DNA of 64,000 nucleotides from NCBI GenBank assembly GCA_015680685.1, contig MNCI01026513.1, forward strand, positions 1-64,000, written 5' to 3'. The notes beneath the pieces were generated by a model, which worked only from the letters and a program-made list of their open reading frames with translations, was not told the origin of the DNA and ran no database searches. The position numbers and the translations under genes were made by a program. Shown piece after piece: positions 19,330 to 31,979 of the stretch (position 1 is the stretch's first letter; each line of letters opens with the position of its first letter). Source of the DNA: Gnetum montanum. Its lineage: Eukaryota; Streptophyta; Gnetopsida; Gnetales; Gnetaceae.

Positions 19330-22101
19330 GGAGCTCATGTGGTTCCTGGTGATGGTGGCTCCTCCATGGGCTTCTTCCCCTTATCTTATGCTCCAGACTG
19401 GAAATGAATACCTTTGATGGAGTGCCTAAAGCTTTTCTTTGATTCAGGGATTGTGTGTCATCTATGCTGATGTTCTAATATTTGATGGAGCCCGCATCTC
19501 CCATGGACATGATAGTTGCAGAAACATCTGATTGGCTTTGACGTATCAAACCGCAAACAACTGTCATTTCTCCTCATAGGCTCTACCTTTGTCTCTACAT
19601 TGTTGATAATCTATGAGCCATCGAGCCAAATCTGCCACAACATCTTTTTGCCCTTGGTAGCTAGCTTTGACCACCTCTAACTTAGAATTTACTACCTCCA
19701 ATTTTTGTAGTGTCCTTTTGTGTTCAACAAATTCTACTTCATATTTGGTGTAAGTGGCTGTTACCTACTTTTCCAACTTGTCCTCGAGCATCCTGCTATT
19801 AAGATGGCTAAGTTGGGATACCACAAGTTTGTCAACTCCTTGTATTTAGAGAGATCTTGGATCTGCATGTCTCGACTCTTTAGTTCTACTTGGTGGGCGA
19901 AAGTGCAGGTGTCCAATATGGCCCGCCAATCAATGTTTTGAGCACTAATAGTGTTGATATGGGTCTTAGCCGTATGGATCTCATTTTCAATGATCTACTT
20001 GTACATCCCCACCTAGTCCCATAAATGTTCTTTTAGCTTCGCATGTCGCTTAGCCTCATTCTACCATGCACTTATTTCAATGGTTATCTTTTGACAAATG
20101 GCGTGTACCTTCTGCATTAAGAGGGTCTTGTTTTCTCTGGCTAAGCAATTCATGTCTTGGTTGACCCTTATTAATTATTCTTGCATTTTCTGGATATTCT
20201 CTTCAAGGATATTTTTCTGTTTTTCAATTATGGTCAATCAGAGATTCTTAGTAGCAAGGAGTTTATTTTCTTCTTGTAAGGCCTTGAGTGCTTTTGCATG
20301 TGCATATGTTTGGGCTTGTGCCTTTGAAAAATTTTAATTAGCCTTCTCTTTCTCCATTGAATTCTCTTCTAATAATTTATTCAATTACTCCATCTAAAAT
20401 AACTCTAGCCAGTTGGCTGGGATTAGTTGGGATAGATCTCGCTATGCAGCTTGTAGGGCAATGAAATTTTCCTGGATTCTTCTTAACTCATCCTCTATGT
20501 GTTTGACCCTAACCTCAGCCATGACCAGCTTCCCATTTGTGGAAATGAGGTCTAATTGTGCTACTATGACATCTTAAGGGATGTCAAACAAGGATGTCAT
20601 TACTTGTCCTATTTACAGCAACCAATCCATAGCATATTCATGTTCTGCAGGAGTCATCGAGAGACTAGCTAAAACCTGAGCATTACGTGCTCCTATGAGA
20701 TCTATTGGTGGCACAACAGGAACATTGAATGATTTTTTGATGTGGTATGCAACCACTTATGCTACTCCAACTGCATTTTGGTGTTGCATGACCACTACTT
20801 TGGCACCTTTATTAGTTTCTAATTACACTTGAAAAGATGCAGCATTTCCATAAATCTTTTGTGACCAGTGTGATTCCCCTCCTCCTATTTGTATAGAAAC
20901 CTCACCTTGTGTGTGATCAATTGAGATTGTGGGTTGTATGGAATTATCAATTATTTTGAAGAGATTAGCCTCATCACAACTTCCCGAACTGATCGTTTTT
21001 GTGATGGCCCTAAGATGGCTTATTGACAGTCAATAATATTGCGATGGTGGTGGTGGCTCATCTTACTGGATTGTGGGTTACGTGTTGGGCCCTACTTTCT
21101 ATTGTTGACTAGGCCTCATGTCCAGAACTTGGCTAGGCCCTACCATTTGAGGTGCAATGGGCCCAACCATCTACTCTTGCTCAAGCTCTAGTGTTTCACC
21201 AGCATCTTTCCTTGGTGTCGGTGGCTTCAATAATTTAGCATCAGAGGCATTTTGAGCTTTTCTGGGGATGTCAATAGTGTACCCTAGAATTTTAGCATGT
21301 TGGCATAGCTTCTTGATTAGATAGGGAAAAGGAAATGCAAACTTCCCTATCTTACGTTTCTCGAACCACCTTAATATTTCTGTTAGATATAGATGGGGTA
21401 AATTGACATTAACCTTGCCCATCAAGATTGCGCTTCCTCTAGCTACATAGGTGGAAATCTTATTTACTCATTTTTCTGGGAAGATGTGATAGGTGCCAAT
21501 TTTGAAATAAATTCTCTTTTTAAGGGTGAGCTCCCCATATGTTTTGTCCTCCTTGCCGTATGTCCTCTTTAACAATATTTTTCGTGCATTAGCATTGGAG
21601 CGAGTGGATAGATGAGCAACCTTGGGCCCTATATTTGGAAGGTTCAGAACTTTCAAAATGGCCTTAGTATAGAAATTAATTAAAATTCCACCAATATCAG
21701 TGATGGTACATGCTTCTTTATTATGCCAAAATTTTTAAGTCTCCCCCAAATACCATTCACCAATTTCTGAGAGAATAGGCCACAGTGGAGATCCTTTAAG
21801 TTGATCTCTGATTGACTCAGAGGCAAATTAAGGTCCAAAATTGAGTTTCACAATCACTGCAGCTAATGTGGATCTTTCCCGAATTGCTTAAACACATTTC
21901 GAGGACAACATGAGATGTTTTCCTTGTTCAGGCACTCTACCTTCTTTACCTTCTTTTTGTTTAGATTATGCAGTAATAGGAGTTTCTTGATAAATGTTGA
22001 ATGATTATGCCTCCTGCTCTACATGTTCCACAAGAGGTCCTTGGCCTCTACCTCTCCTTGGACATTTGGATGGACCTTGAGAGGGTCCTCCCTATTGCCA
22101 T
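19330..22101 (-). pseudogene. Env-like ORF with long coiled coil, degenerate (nested element)
   Basis: It starts at ATG 22101 (MAIGRTLSRS). The N-terminal globular part includes IRDQLKGSPLWPILSEIGEWYLGETF, part of which is shared with the ORF starting at 49369. Next come NLPHLYLTEILRWFEKRKIG and FPFPYLIKKLCQHAKI (21171-21425). From about 20900 down to 19600 the frame is rich in Leu/Glu/Lys heptads (for example KALQEENKLLATKN, EKQKNILEENIQKMQEQL with one stop), a strong coiled coil. It occupies the env-like position between the pol site and the 3' LTR. The sequence shows no signal peptide or fusion-type membrane segment, so env function is not supported; a structural or RNA-related role is equally possible. 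Several stops interrupt it. Confidence 0.6.
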
Positions 22102-22434
22102 CACTTAGGGAATATTTTTAATCACACCAGGATCAGTTGTTAGTAAGGTTATTTAATAAAATTTAATTATCTTATACCTTGCTCATTGCCTTTAATGAAT
22201 TCAATTCTTGCTTAGTGTGATTTCTAAGTTAGAAATTTTCAATAAAATCCCCCTAAAAGTTTTAATGTCAAGCCCAATTTGATCAGGTGACTCCAAAAAT
22301 AATTTTATGGTTTGGGTGAAGAAATAAAATTAGTTTGGCATACGTTCTTAGCATTTTTTAAGATCACTTACCCCAATGATATCCTTCGAGTGACAATGAA
22401 TTTTGAAAAAGTCATGTGCAAATGCTACTATACC

Positions 22435-22449
22435 ACTCCCCCATGACTA
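22435..22449 (-). other. PPT-like motif upstream of env-like ORF
   Basis: The minus strand reads CCTTAGTCATGGGGGAGTGG, the counterpart of the motif near 13364 in the plus-strand element. Confidence 0.5.
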
Positions 22450-22611
22450 AGGTAAACACTCTGGGTTTAAGTAGGTTCAATTGGAAGAAGAATCCGAGCA
22501 TTAATGAGCAAGATATTGATGTTTAAATGATAGGTGTGGAAAGCATGAAAATTCATGGAAGAAAATGGTAACAACTCTCCTTGTGTGAATAGTTGAAAAT
22601 GACATTGACAC

Positions 22612-22755
22612 GCATGGGAGATCCATATATATAGATTTTATAGACGCAATATCACGTATGCGCTAGCACAGACTTGATATCGTATTGGACTCGATACTGG
22701 GTACCCGATATCACATCCCCTCCAAAATAGGGTACTTGGCAAAATTGATGAATTT
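22612..22755 (-). promoter_or_regulatory. Internal U3-like promoter module
   Basis: The minus strand carries GATATC-like palindromes (~22650-22712) followed by a TATA-like stretch (CTATAAAATCTATATATATGG, ~22624-22646). This is the order found in the LTR U3 of the same element. It ends near 22755 in sequence resembling the LTR start. It lies about 0.5 kb upstream of the env-like start codon at 22101. It may be a relic of a partial LTR or a promoter for the env-like ORF; the sequence cannot decide. Confidence 0.45.
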
Positions 22756-24112
22756 TTGAGTTTTCACGGGAAAAAAAGGGTTTAAGGTAAATTTGAAAGA
22801 TTTGGGATAATGTTGAGTAGACATTAAGGCACCAAAAGTGTAATAAAGTGGAACTATACAATGAAGTTCTTAAATAGGGTGAGGAAAAAGGACATGTAGT
22901 GGTGCACAAAAACGTTTGGGTTGAAATGATGATAAAGGAAAGAATAAATTCAGTAGTGCAGTACTTGGAGGATGTGAGATGCTGTGGTGGTGTACAATAA
23001 GTATAGATTAAAAACATTACGCTAGTGGATCCTCTCCAAAGTAGGTTCCTACCTATCATTCCCTTATGTAACCACACCTTAAAATGTCCGTAGGCATTAG
23101 AAGGGTTAAATGTAATCTGCATTGGTGTAACAAAACACACACATGTTAAATACCACCATGATGAGGTATGAATTTTATGCCACACAAGACACAAGTTAGA
23201 AATACTTGGATAGTGGGGTGAGATCAATTGTGGAAGGGATTGCAGAGATCAGGACATGAGGTAACTTACCCTGAGCACAATGAATCCAAGGTGTTGTGCA
23301 TGATTAAGGTACCATTAGCCTTTTGCTCTAAGATCACAACTAAGTCCATACCTCTGATCAATGACATCGCATTATTCCACCCCCGTGATAGACAACCATA
23401 AGAGCATCACAATAGCAAGGTGTATGATCGCTTGGTGTTTTGTGCAAGGGAAGAGTGATTTGAAATTGCCGATGGAATGTTTTTCTTGATCTTTTCTTTG
23501 TCATTTTTCTTCTTTCTTTTCTTTTTCTTCTTTTAGCCACTTTGGCACTTTGTCTTTTCCAACGATGATTTGAAGAAGCCACCAACCTTCAAGCATGGGT
23601 GCATGTCTTTCTAGTGGGACCCTCTAGAACAACATTGAATTTCTTTATTTAGTGCCTTTTTTACTCTTACTTCCATTTTTCATTAGATCTACAAGGACCT
23701 TATTATAACCAAGTTGCATGATGGCACAGACAGATGTCACCAAAGAGAATTCACAAGTTCCCTTGATTTCACACCATTTCCATTCCTTCTTAGTTTGTCA
23801 CTCTTCGCTATGGGCATAATGAGTACAGAGTTACTTTAATTTTTAATGATGACAAGAATATCATTGTACTTAGTGTATAACCTCTTATTAATAGCATGGG
23901 TGGGTGGATGTTGTGGGCTCACTGTCTGAATAATTAGTCACCTAAGACTTGATAGCATAGAACAACACCTCAATCGACAAGTCACATGAGTATTTTATTC
24001 ACAAATGAGATTATCCTCAAAAGGATAAAATGAAAAATTAAAAATGAAAAACTTGGAAAATAAAAAAAAATTATAAAATAAAAGAAAAGGAAAAACATTT
24101 ACCAAATTTTTG
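22756..24112 (-). other. Internal spacer between gag and env-like ORF (nested element)
   Basis: Replaces the whole protease-to-integrase block of the full-length relative. It contains short open stretches but no recognisable pol motif. Confidence 0.5.
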
Positions 24113-26482
24113 TTAGAATGGGGTATGTCCCCCATGATTAAACCTTGAATCATGGTGAGAATTAATAAATGGAAAGTTTGGATCCATGCATGTTGGAAAT
24201 ATTAGGGTGTGGGAATATCCAAAGCACAAGGTGTCTTTTGGTGTGGTGGTAGGAATGTACCCGTATTGGGGTTTACACACTTGATTAAAGTAGGCATAGT
24301 GGGAAAAATTATAAGATGTGATCATGTGATAAGGAGCTAACCCACTATGGCACTCGTGACCATAAGATGGTATGCAAGGATCAATATGCCTCTTCATGTT
24401 GTTATATTCATTACGCCACATGGTTGTTGGAGTGTTAATTGGTCACCTGGATAAGGTAATAGGAGGCATTGAGATTGAAGAGGAAGGCGCATCACAGTGC
24501 TGGATTTGTGTTGAGTTGGAGGGTGCGGTGGTTTTAGAACTGTGCTATCTCTTTCTACAGTCATGCCTAAAGAAAGGAAGCTTTCGATGTTGTGGAGGAC
24601 TTCCATTGTTGTTGAGAGTAGCACCACAAGTAACATTCATGGATTTGTGCTGTGGTGCAAAACCTTCTAGTACAACTGGTGGTGATGTAGAAGGAGGTGA
24701 AGGATGAGAATATTGAGGGCAAGGAGAAGTGTAAGGAACATGAGGTGGTGATCTCGTGGGAGAGGATATGGGTTGATAGTACATGGGAGAATGATAATAA
24801 TGAGGTGAAGTAGAGGATGTTGATCCAATTGGAGAAATAGGATGTTGAACATAATAAGCACTTAGTGTCAGGGCATACAAAAGTTGAGGCCAGTTCGGCG
24901 ATGGTCTCCCCCATGACTGGGGGTTTTGCCACTATGGTTGAACATAGTACTTTTGTATGAAATATGGATGTAGCATTCTTCCCCAATGCTCATGTAGATG
25001 TGATAAGATTGGGCATTGGCCTCTGGGGTGATCGTATAGACAAACATCGCATTGATACTTCTGTTTTGTAGTTGGACCCCTATCCTTATTTCCTTCAGCC
25101 CTTCTTTCCAATTGTCGAATGGTGTTCTGCCCTGTTTCTCAGTTTGGCATGCTCTGTTTGGTCTAGGTGTCAGAGTAATTATGCATGGTTCTACCTCTGA
25201 TAATATTTGCATATTCTCCACATTTTTCATGTACCCACTTCATCATCTTATTGATCTTTGCCTCAATTTCATCTAGTGATTTTAGTATTGGTAAAGATGG
25301 GGATGGTTTCATCTCATCAAGGTGAGTTGATTTCTCCTCTTCATGATCATGGACCTTTTTTACTTTAAGAGTGTGGTCATGTTGAGATCTTTCAACACTC
25401 TCCCATTTGGCAATTTCTCCTTCTTCTTTTGCTACCCACTTAATAAGCTATTGGAATTGATGGGTTCGTAGTTCATACAATTGCCCTAGGGCATACATCC
25501 CTAAGGTCTCCCTTGTTTCATTATGGAGCCCATCCATGGTGTGATACATTAGCCTTTCCTTAGAGAACCCATGGCTTGGGCATTTGTTTAACAATGAATA
25601 ATATCTTTCTAAGGCCATGTCCAAGGGTTCATGTTGCCCTTGTTTTCACTCTTGGATTTGTCTCCTCAAGGCTAATACTGTTGCACAGGTTTAATATCTT
25701 TCATCAAAGAGTTATACCATTGTCAGGAAATGGCAAATTGATTTTGGTTTTAAAGACATATACCATACTTTTGCTTAGCCAACGAGTGTCATAGGAAAGA
25801 GCTTAAGTCTTTGCCATCCATTATCAATGTTGTTCCATCCACATGCATCATAGAAGGCTTCTAAATGATGTTGCGGATCGAAATCGTAGCCTCCTAAAAA
25901 CTTGGAAAAGTTGTTTAAATCAAGCCTAGGTAGATGGCTTACCTTCCAATGCCTGCAAGATATTCAAACATCCTCTTGTATATGCATTAGGATCTTAGTG
26001 GCCAATAGGAGTTCATCGTTACTAAGTAGGTTATGAGTTTGTGAGTTGGGATGATGTTGTCTTTGTTCATGTTGGTGTTCCTGACCTTGCCTATGGGTTT
26101 GATTTTTATTTCTATGCCAAACCCTTGAGAAATAGTCATCTATGTCATGACCTGACGTTGAAGGGTTAGAGGAGGAGAGAGAACTGGAAGACTCATCATG
26201 ACTTTTGTAAGTCTCCCAATCATCCCTTGGTGTACTCTTGCTAATCCTTGACATGGTCCTAGGACTTATGGATCCTCTTGTTCTATGGGATGTCCCATCC
26301 TTATGAAAGGTGTCTATATTGGATGACAAGAGTCCTTTAGTATCGCTAGGGTGTCCATGAATAAATGAAACTCCTGTGCAAGATTCAGTACTCCACACTT
26401 CTTCATCATCATAAATTATGCTGGTTCTCCAAGGAATTGCCTTGCTAGTTATTGTGTTATCATTGTCTTGTGAGAGAGACAT
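24113..26482 (-). pseudogene. gag: Degenerate gag (nested element)
   Basis: It starts near ATG 26482 (MSLSQDNDN). It has a Ser/His-rich linker (SSSLSSSNPSTSGHD, ~26150), a capsid-like region near 25200-25950, and a long Pro/Tyr/Ser-rich tail (~24113-24980) like that of the plus-strand element's gag. The tail runs directly into a PPT-like motif at ~24125-24142 (GTCCCCCATGATTAAAC on the plus strand), so protease and all of pol are gone. Another PPT-like motif lies inside gag near 24905-24922. Frame is broken by stops. Confidence 0.65.
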
Positions 26483-26593
26483 TGTTATAAATTTTGTGTG
26501 ACTTAATTGAATTTAATCTCTTTTCTAAAAGATATATTGTTAATACTTTGTTACAACAATCTTGTATGATATAACTAATCTAGATAACTAGTA

Positions 26594-26615
26594 CCGTCCC
26601 CAACAATGGTGTCAA
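26594..26615 (-). other. Primer binding site, Asp-tRNA type (nested element)
   Basis: The minus strand reads TTGACACCATTGTTGGGGAC right after the 5' LTR. It differs from the Athila-type site mainly by transitions. Confidence 0.7.
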
Positions 26616-27480
26616 TGATGAGCGGCGAGGTATCCGTACGCTCAACCATATGAATACAAGGGTGTACAAGCGATCTGGTCAAAGTTTGCAGACAGACTAT
26701 TTGTGGCACCTAGATAGTTACCCATTGATCGCAGTTCACTATCTTTCCACCTAGACTAGTAATTTCTTTTTCACATATGGTTTAGTCCAGTGTGAGGTGT
26801 ATGATGTGATTTCTAACACTAAGATACTCCTAGAGACAATGCAAAATAATCTTGATTAAGGTAATAAGCAATATGAAGTAAAATCTAAGCCAACTTAAGT
26901 GTGATGAGCATCCATCCTTAATCATCCAAACACATCTTGGATCTCATATACTACTGCTAGTATTACCAAGCGCACATTACTTAAGCACTACTAGATACAC
27001 TGCTAGGTTACCAAGTAGTTACACTTAAATGTTCATGATTAAGACGTACTCATTCCGCACTAACAATAGAAATAGTAAACAATAATAAAGAAATATAAAT
27101 TAAGAAAATAATAAATAATTAACAATTAAAGAAATTAAAAGCTAAGTGAAATGCTACAATGATGGAGTAATCTTGATCTTTATTGCTGATTGTGTGCGTG
27201 TCCAAGTACATCACACTCAAACAAAGATTCTGTACGATTACAAGCATCACACTATGGGCATGCACTTGGGAAAGAACTGAAAATTAACAAAAATACTCGT
27301 GAATCTAATGACTAACTAATGACTTACCAATTGACTCTCTTCCTATGTGCCTAAGTGCTATATTTATAGGCTAACATAGGAATCACAATATTGTGTATAC
27401 GATATCATTACCTAGGCTACGATATCGCATACCTGATATCGAGTATATGATATTGGGGCCTGGCAAACCACGATTCATCA
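26616..27480 (-). repeat. 5' LTR of nested element
   Basis: Bounded by TGATGAGC at 26616 and GATTCATCA at 27480, length 865. It has a GATATC-like array at ~27385-27460 and a TATA box at 27358-27370. Confidence 0.87.
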
Positions 27481-27667
27481 CTGAATCCAAATCTTTCATA
27501 GCAAAACATTTGCTAAGATTCTTCTTCAAATTTTTGATCTTCTAGACATCCTTGCCAACAATCAACATATCATCTACATGAAGTAGAAGGATAAGGAAGT
27601 TTCCATTTGCAAATTTCTTCAGAAACACACAACGATCTACAATAGTCTTGTTGTAGTCATGGCAAAT
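27481..27667 (-). mobile_element. Ty1/copia RT fragment, upstream half
   Basis: The minus strand reads CHDYNKTIVDRCVFLKKF, then ILLLHVDDMLIVGKD (the copia RT catalytic box) and FAMKDLDS. It stops at the insertion point and is continued by 18302 downward. A TAG interrupts it after GKDV. Sequence beyond 27667 is no longer copia. Confidence 0.8.
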
Positions 27668-28147
27668 GGGTGAAGTGGAAAAATGGAAATCTTGTTGGCT
27701 TTGGTATCTTAGAAATAGTTTTTAAATATAAATATCCCCATAAATCAATATTTTGGGTTTTAAACTTTTTTGGATTTAGTGTTCACAAAAAATCTTTAAA
27801 TATAAATATTTCCATATTGTGTTTAGGATTTAGAAAAAAAAAAAATTTGGGTTCTACACAAAAAATATTTTTTTTAAGTTTTGGGTATCATAGAAATAAT
27901 TTTTAAATTTAGAAAAAACTCAAAACAAAATACTTTATGATCTTCATATATATACCACTCCTACCTTTATTCAAATTCACAACAAGCATTTTTCTATTTC
28001 AATTGCTTATAGACAAAGTATTTAGAAATTAGATTTTGGTGGAAAAATAGAATTTAACATCTAACTACCTATTTTAAAAAAATAAATAGAAAATTTTAAA
28101 ATTCAAAAAAAAATATTTGAAGAAGTTCATTCCTATAAATGGATAAC
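27668..28147. other. AT-rich sequence upstream of Helitron frame
   Basis: Very AT-rich, with a local repetition of TAAATATAAATAT(C/T) near 27725 and 27795. It may contain the 5' non-coding part of the Helitron, but no TC terminus could be fixed. Confidence 0.35.
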
Positions 28148-28436
28148 ATGCCAGGTGATAGGGAGCATGAGTTAAATTGTAAAAGATAACAATGTTTTAG
28201 AGATCAAAGAAAAGAGGCTTAGCAAAGGGAGAATCATTTGGAGTTACAAAGATTAGAAGAGGATTGCTTACATAAAAGAAGGCATAGAGAGGAAATGCAG
28301 CAATAACAATCAAAAGAAAGTGAAGTATATAAATGATAAGTATTTTTTATTTATAGATAAATTTCTTTGTAGTTCTTAGATGAAAAAGCTAACTATATCA
28401 GGTTATTTTGTAGAATAATATTTCATAAAGAGGAAG

Positions 28437-28790
28437 GAGTCGAGGATGAGGGATGGACATGGATGTGCTAATGTAATAAGTAGTGCATATCCAATAGATA
28501 TAATAGATTCAACCAATGAAAATGAATAAAATATAAAAGAACCTCCTCAACAACCATTAAAAGTTCCACAATAGAGATGGGGATGAGGATGAGAGTGTAG
28601 AAATGGATGTTCTGATGAAATAAGCAATACATCTCCAATAAACATGGAATATTTAGTTAATGAACATGAGAAAAATATAGAAGAGCATACTCAATAATGG
28701 TTAAATATTCAATAGTAGAGACATAGATGAGGACAAGGACGTGGACGTAGACAAGGACAAGGATGAAAACACAAACATAAATAAGAAAAT
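28437..28790 (+). repeat. RG-rich tandem repeat inside Helitron N-terminus
   Basis: An RG-type motif followed by about 40 codons recurs at ~28437, ~28580 and ~28716, a period of roughly 140 bases. The frame contains TGA where CGA (Arg) is expected, repeatedly. Such motifs often bind RNA or DNA. Confidence 0.6.
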
Positions 28791-29219
28791 CAATTAGCAA
28801 TCATTCTAAATGATAAAAATATGCAAACAGTTACATTACAATAAGAAGTTCTTTCACATAGGAGGTGTAGTGTTGGTCGTGGAAGTGGTTATGGTCATTG
28901 ACATGGTTGGATTTCTAAACATAATGGTGATTTGATGGTAGACGATGAATTACTTCAAGATTCAATAAAGGCTAATACTATAAAATGAGAATGTGCATAA
29001 GGTTATAAAAGATAATGCTATTTTAGGCAATAATAAAGACAAGTAGAGGTGGCAAAGATAGATTTAGTTGCAAGATTTGATCAAGAATAGGCTTGACCAA
29101 GATTGCAAATGGAACATCAATAACATGATAATTCTAATACAATGAATCAACAAATACCTTTTAAATGTACGAATAATTAGGGTTCTTATGTAAATATTCA
29201 TAAGCCAAATGCAAAAATC

Positions 29220-30990
29220 GTGCATGCAATTACAAGATTTTCGAGTGAGTTTACTAATTTTAATGTTTCTCGAACATGTGATATGTACAATATAAGCTTT
29301 TTAAGGATTTGTATGAAACCTATAGAAATTCCTAGTCCAAAATGTTTGAGGTGTTTAGAAGAAAAAGAAATGGAAATCTTAAATCAAGATGGTGAAGAGA
29401 TTAAACACTTTTTTGTTGATAATAATATAGATCCAGAACCCTAACCATTAATCTTATCTGAACTATTAGAAGTTGAGGAAATTCTTATAGCAAGAATTAT
29501 CCCTATTTTACAAGTTACACATGTTATAGAAAGTTAATTACAATATAAATACATACCATTAGCCTTATACGAGATGTATCTAAAATTACAACTAGACTTC
29601 CTGTAAGGATTCATGAGATTCCAATGTTAATACTAAGAAGAACTAATCAAATTGGAGCTACCTTTAACTTTGTCATAAATAAAAGTGTGTATGTTGTGTT
29701 ATTGTATGAGAAACAAAATGATCATTTCTATCATGATATAGAAATAGGTGAGCATGCTTTGGACAATGTTAGTGATATAAGAAATGTTAATGTCCTTAAA
29801 AAGATTCGTTATATTACATTATTTAAGGAGAATGACTAGATGAGATTGTAGTTTGATGATTCTTTGGTTGAATTAAAGGAGGAAAATATTATTAGACATA
29901 CATCATTTGTAGCATCATGTTAAGTTAATTTGGAAATACTACTTGATATGGTAAGAGCTTAGTTAGAAAATCCAAATGTTAAAAGTTCAAATTATGCATA
30001 ATGGCCAACACTTTCAAAGTCATCCATTAATGAGTTCAACATAATTGAAATGCTTCCAATGTCATTTCCAATATCGTATCCACATGGAAAATGTGACTTA
30101 TAAGAAGATACAAGGATGTCATGTTACATGAATATGCCAGACATCTAATTTGATACACATATGGCATATTTGGATGTCATAAAAGATTTAAGTTATCACA
30201 ACTATTTTTCTTTCAATTACTAGATAGTATTAATGTTTTTAAAATTGTGTGAACTAATTATGTATTAATTTTATTTTTAGATACTATATTTACAACATGA
30301 TAATAAGACATCATGCATTAAAATCAATGTTAGTATTCTTCAAAAAAAAAAATATTACCAAAGCACTATTAACAATCCAAGAATTACGTGAAGGACTATA
30401 AAATGCACCGATAGATAATTTTGTTAATAATTTGATAAAATTTGGAATAACAATATGAGGAACATCTTCCTATTGGAGAAAAGGCAAAGTGTGATTGTTT
30501 GATTTAATAAATGATGAGGGTACACCAACTATTTCTTTAACTCTAAGTATAGCAAATATTTACTAGCCAGACCTACATAAAGTAATGCTTGGAGTACCAC
30601 CGAAAATTGTTTTTGCAACAAAGGGATAGAAAATGAAACATATTATCAAGAATCCACATATAGTTGCCAAGTTTATGCATCTTTGACATAAGGCCTTTAG
30701 AGGCAATGTATTATTTGAAGAATTTGATGTGGTTAATCACTGGACAAGACATGAGTGGCAACATAGGAAATCACCACATATCCTGGCTTTATTTGAATTA
30801 TGGAAGCTCCAAACATAGAAAAACTTAACTAAAATGATTTGAAACAATTAAAAAGATGAGAGAGATTTTTGATGCAATAACAAATGCATTGAATACAAGA
30901 TTCAATCAAGATGGAATATCCATTGATATAAGTTATTAAGAACTTTAGATCTTTTATTTTATTTCTTTTAAATTTTTAAATAAACTTTAA
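29220..30990 (+). pseudogene. Helitron Rep (HUH nuclease) region, degenerate
   Basis: The stretch 29220-29444 has a CxxC-type finger remnant (SPKCLRCLEEKE). 29440-29530 reads LSELLEVEEILIARIIP, matching the usual LxxLxEIEExLIARxxP block. 29624-29839 matches the VRR..F.VN...V...L..N..Y.DI segment. 30510-30590 matches TLS.A..YWPDLHK. 30651-30782 reads NPHIVAKFMH and HEWQHRKSPHI. The second His of the expected HIH metal site is replaced by a hydrophobic residue after SPHI, so the nuclease site looks lost. Multiple stops. Confidence 0.72.
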
Positions 30991-31979
30991 GTAATTTGAT
31001 ACAAAATTAATATTATACAATTTTATCAATTACAGATGTAACATGTTAAGAATCCTAGGCATCCATGTGAGATTGAAAGTCATCAACTGTGATTCATGGA
31101 TCTTGATATTGATTATGATAAGCCTTTAAATTAGTGTTATACACAATGTAGGAGAGGAGCATATTTAAGAGCCCAAAATAAGGTATAAGTTTGTAGGTAG
31201 ACTTGTTTTATTCTAAATACATTGGTTAATATTTATATTATGAATGTACTCAATTTTCTTAAAAATATGAATCTAATTTTTTCCTTAAGTGTAATGTTCC
31301 ATGGACATTGCGAACTCAATCGAAACTCTTTCAAAATCCATAAAACAATAACCATGTTAGATATGAAAGATGTTGAAATAATATGATATTGAACATTCAT
31401 AATAGAATGATTCTTCAAACATGGAAAGCAAACATAGACGTTCAACTTCTGCTTCACAAATACATTGTTATCAGGTATATTGCAAAATATGCAAAAAAAT
31501 TTGAAAAAAAAAGTCACAATCCTTTCATGATTTGTTACTTCATATTGTAGATTCTCAAAACCCAAAAGAAAATGCAATGAATGCATATAAAAGACTCATG
31601 ATAGATGCTACAATTAATAGAGACATTGATGCTATAGAGGTTTGTCATATGCTATATGANATTCTAGAAAGACACGATGATATTGAATATGATTTCAAAA
31701 TACTAAATTGAAATCTACTTGGATCAATTCATTTTTAACAAAGTGAATTTGAAATGCTTGGATTAAGAGATTGAGATAGACAACACAAATGGTCAGCTAG
31801 CTATCCTGAAGAAGATATTGCAAAGATTGGTATATATTTTATTCATATTCATAAATCACATGTGATAATAACACCTTGAAGAAATGACTATAATGAGGTG
31901 GACTTATCTTCTCTAAGAGTTAAATAAAAGAAATGCTACAAGATTATCACCATCCATCTATATATGCAATAATTTGAAA

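Larger units (their letters stand above)
18303..27480 (-). mobile_element. Pol-less Athila-like element nested in copia
   Basis: The LTRs are 26616-27480 (5') and 18303-19143 (3'), with an Asp-tRNA-type primer site, gag, internal PPT-like motifs and a long env-like ORF. Protease, RT, RNase H and integrase are all missing. Flanking bases are CTGGA on the left and CTGAA on the right, a 5-bp target duplication with one transition. The two flanks are two parts of one copia RT gene, which confirms the insertion. Total length 9178 bases. Confidence 0.87.
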
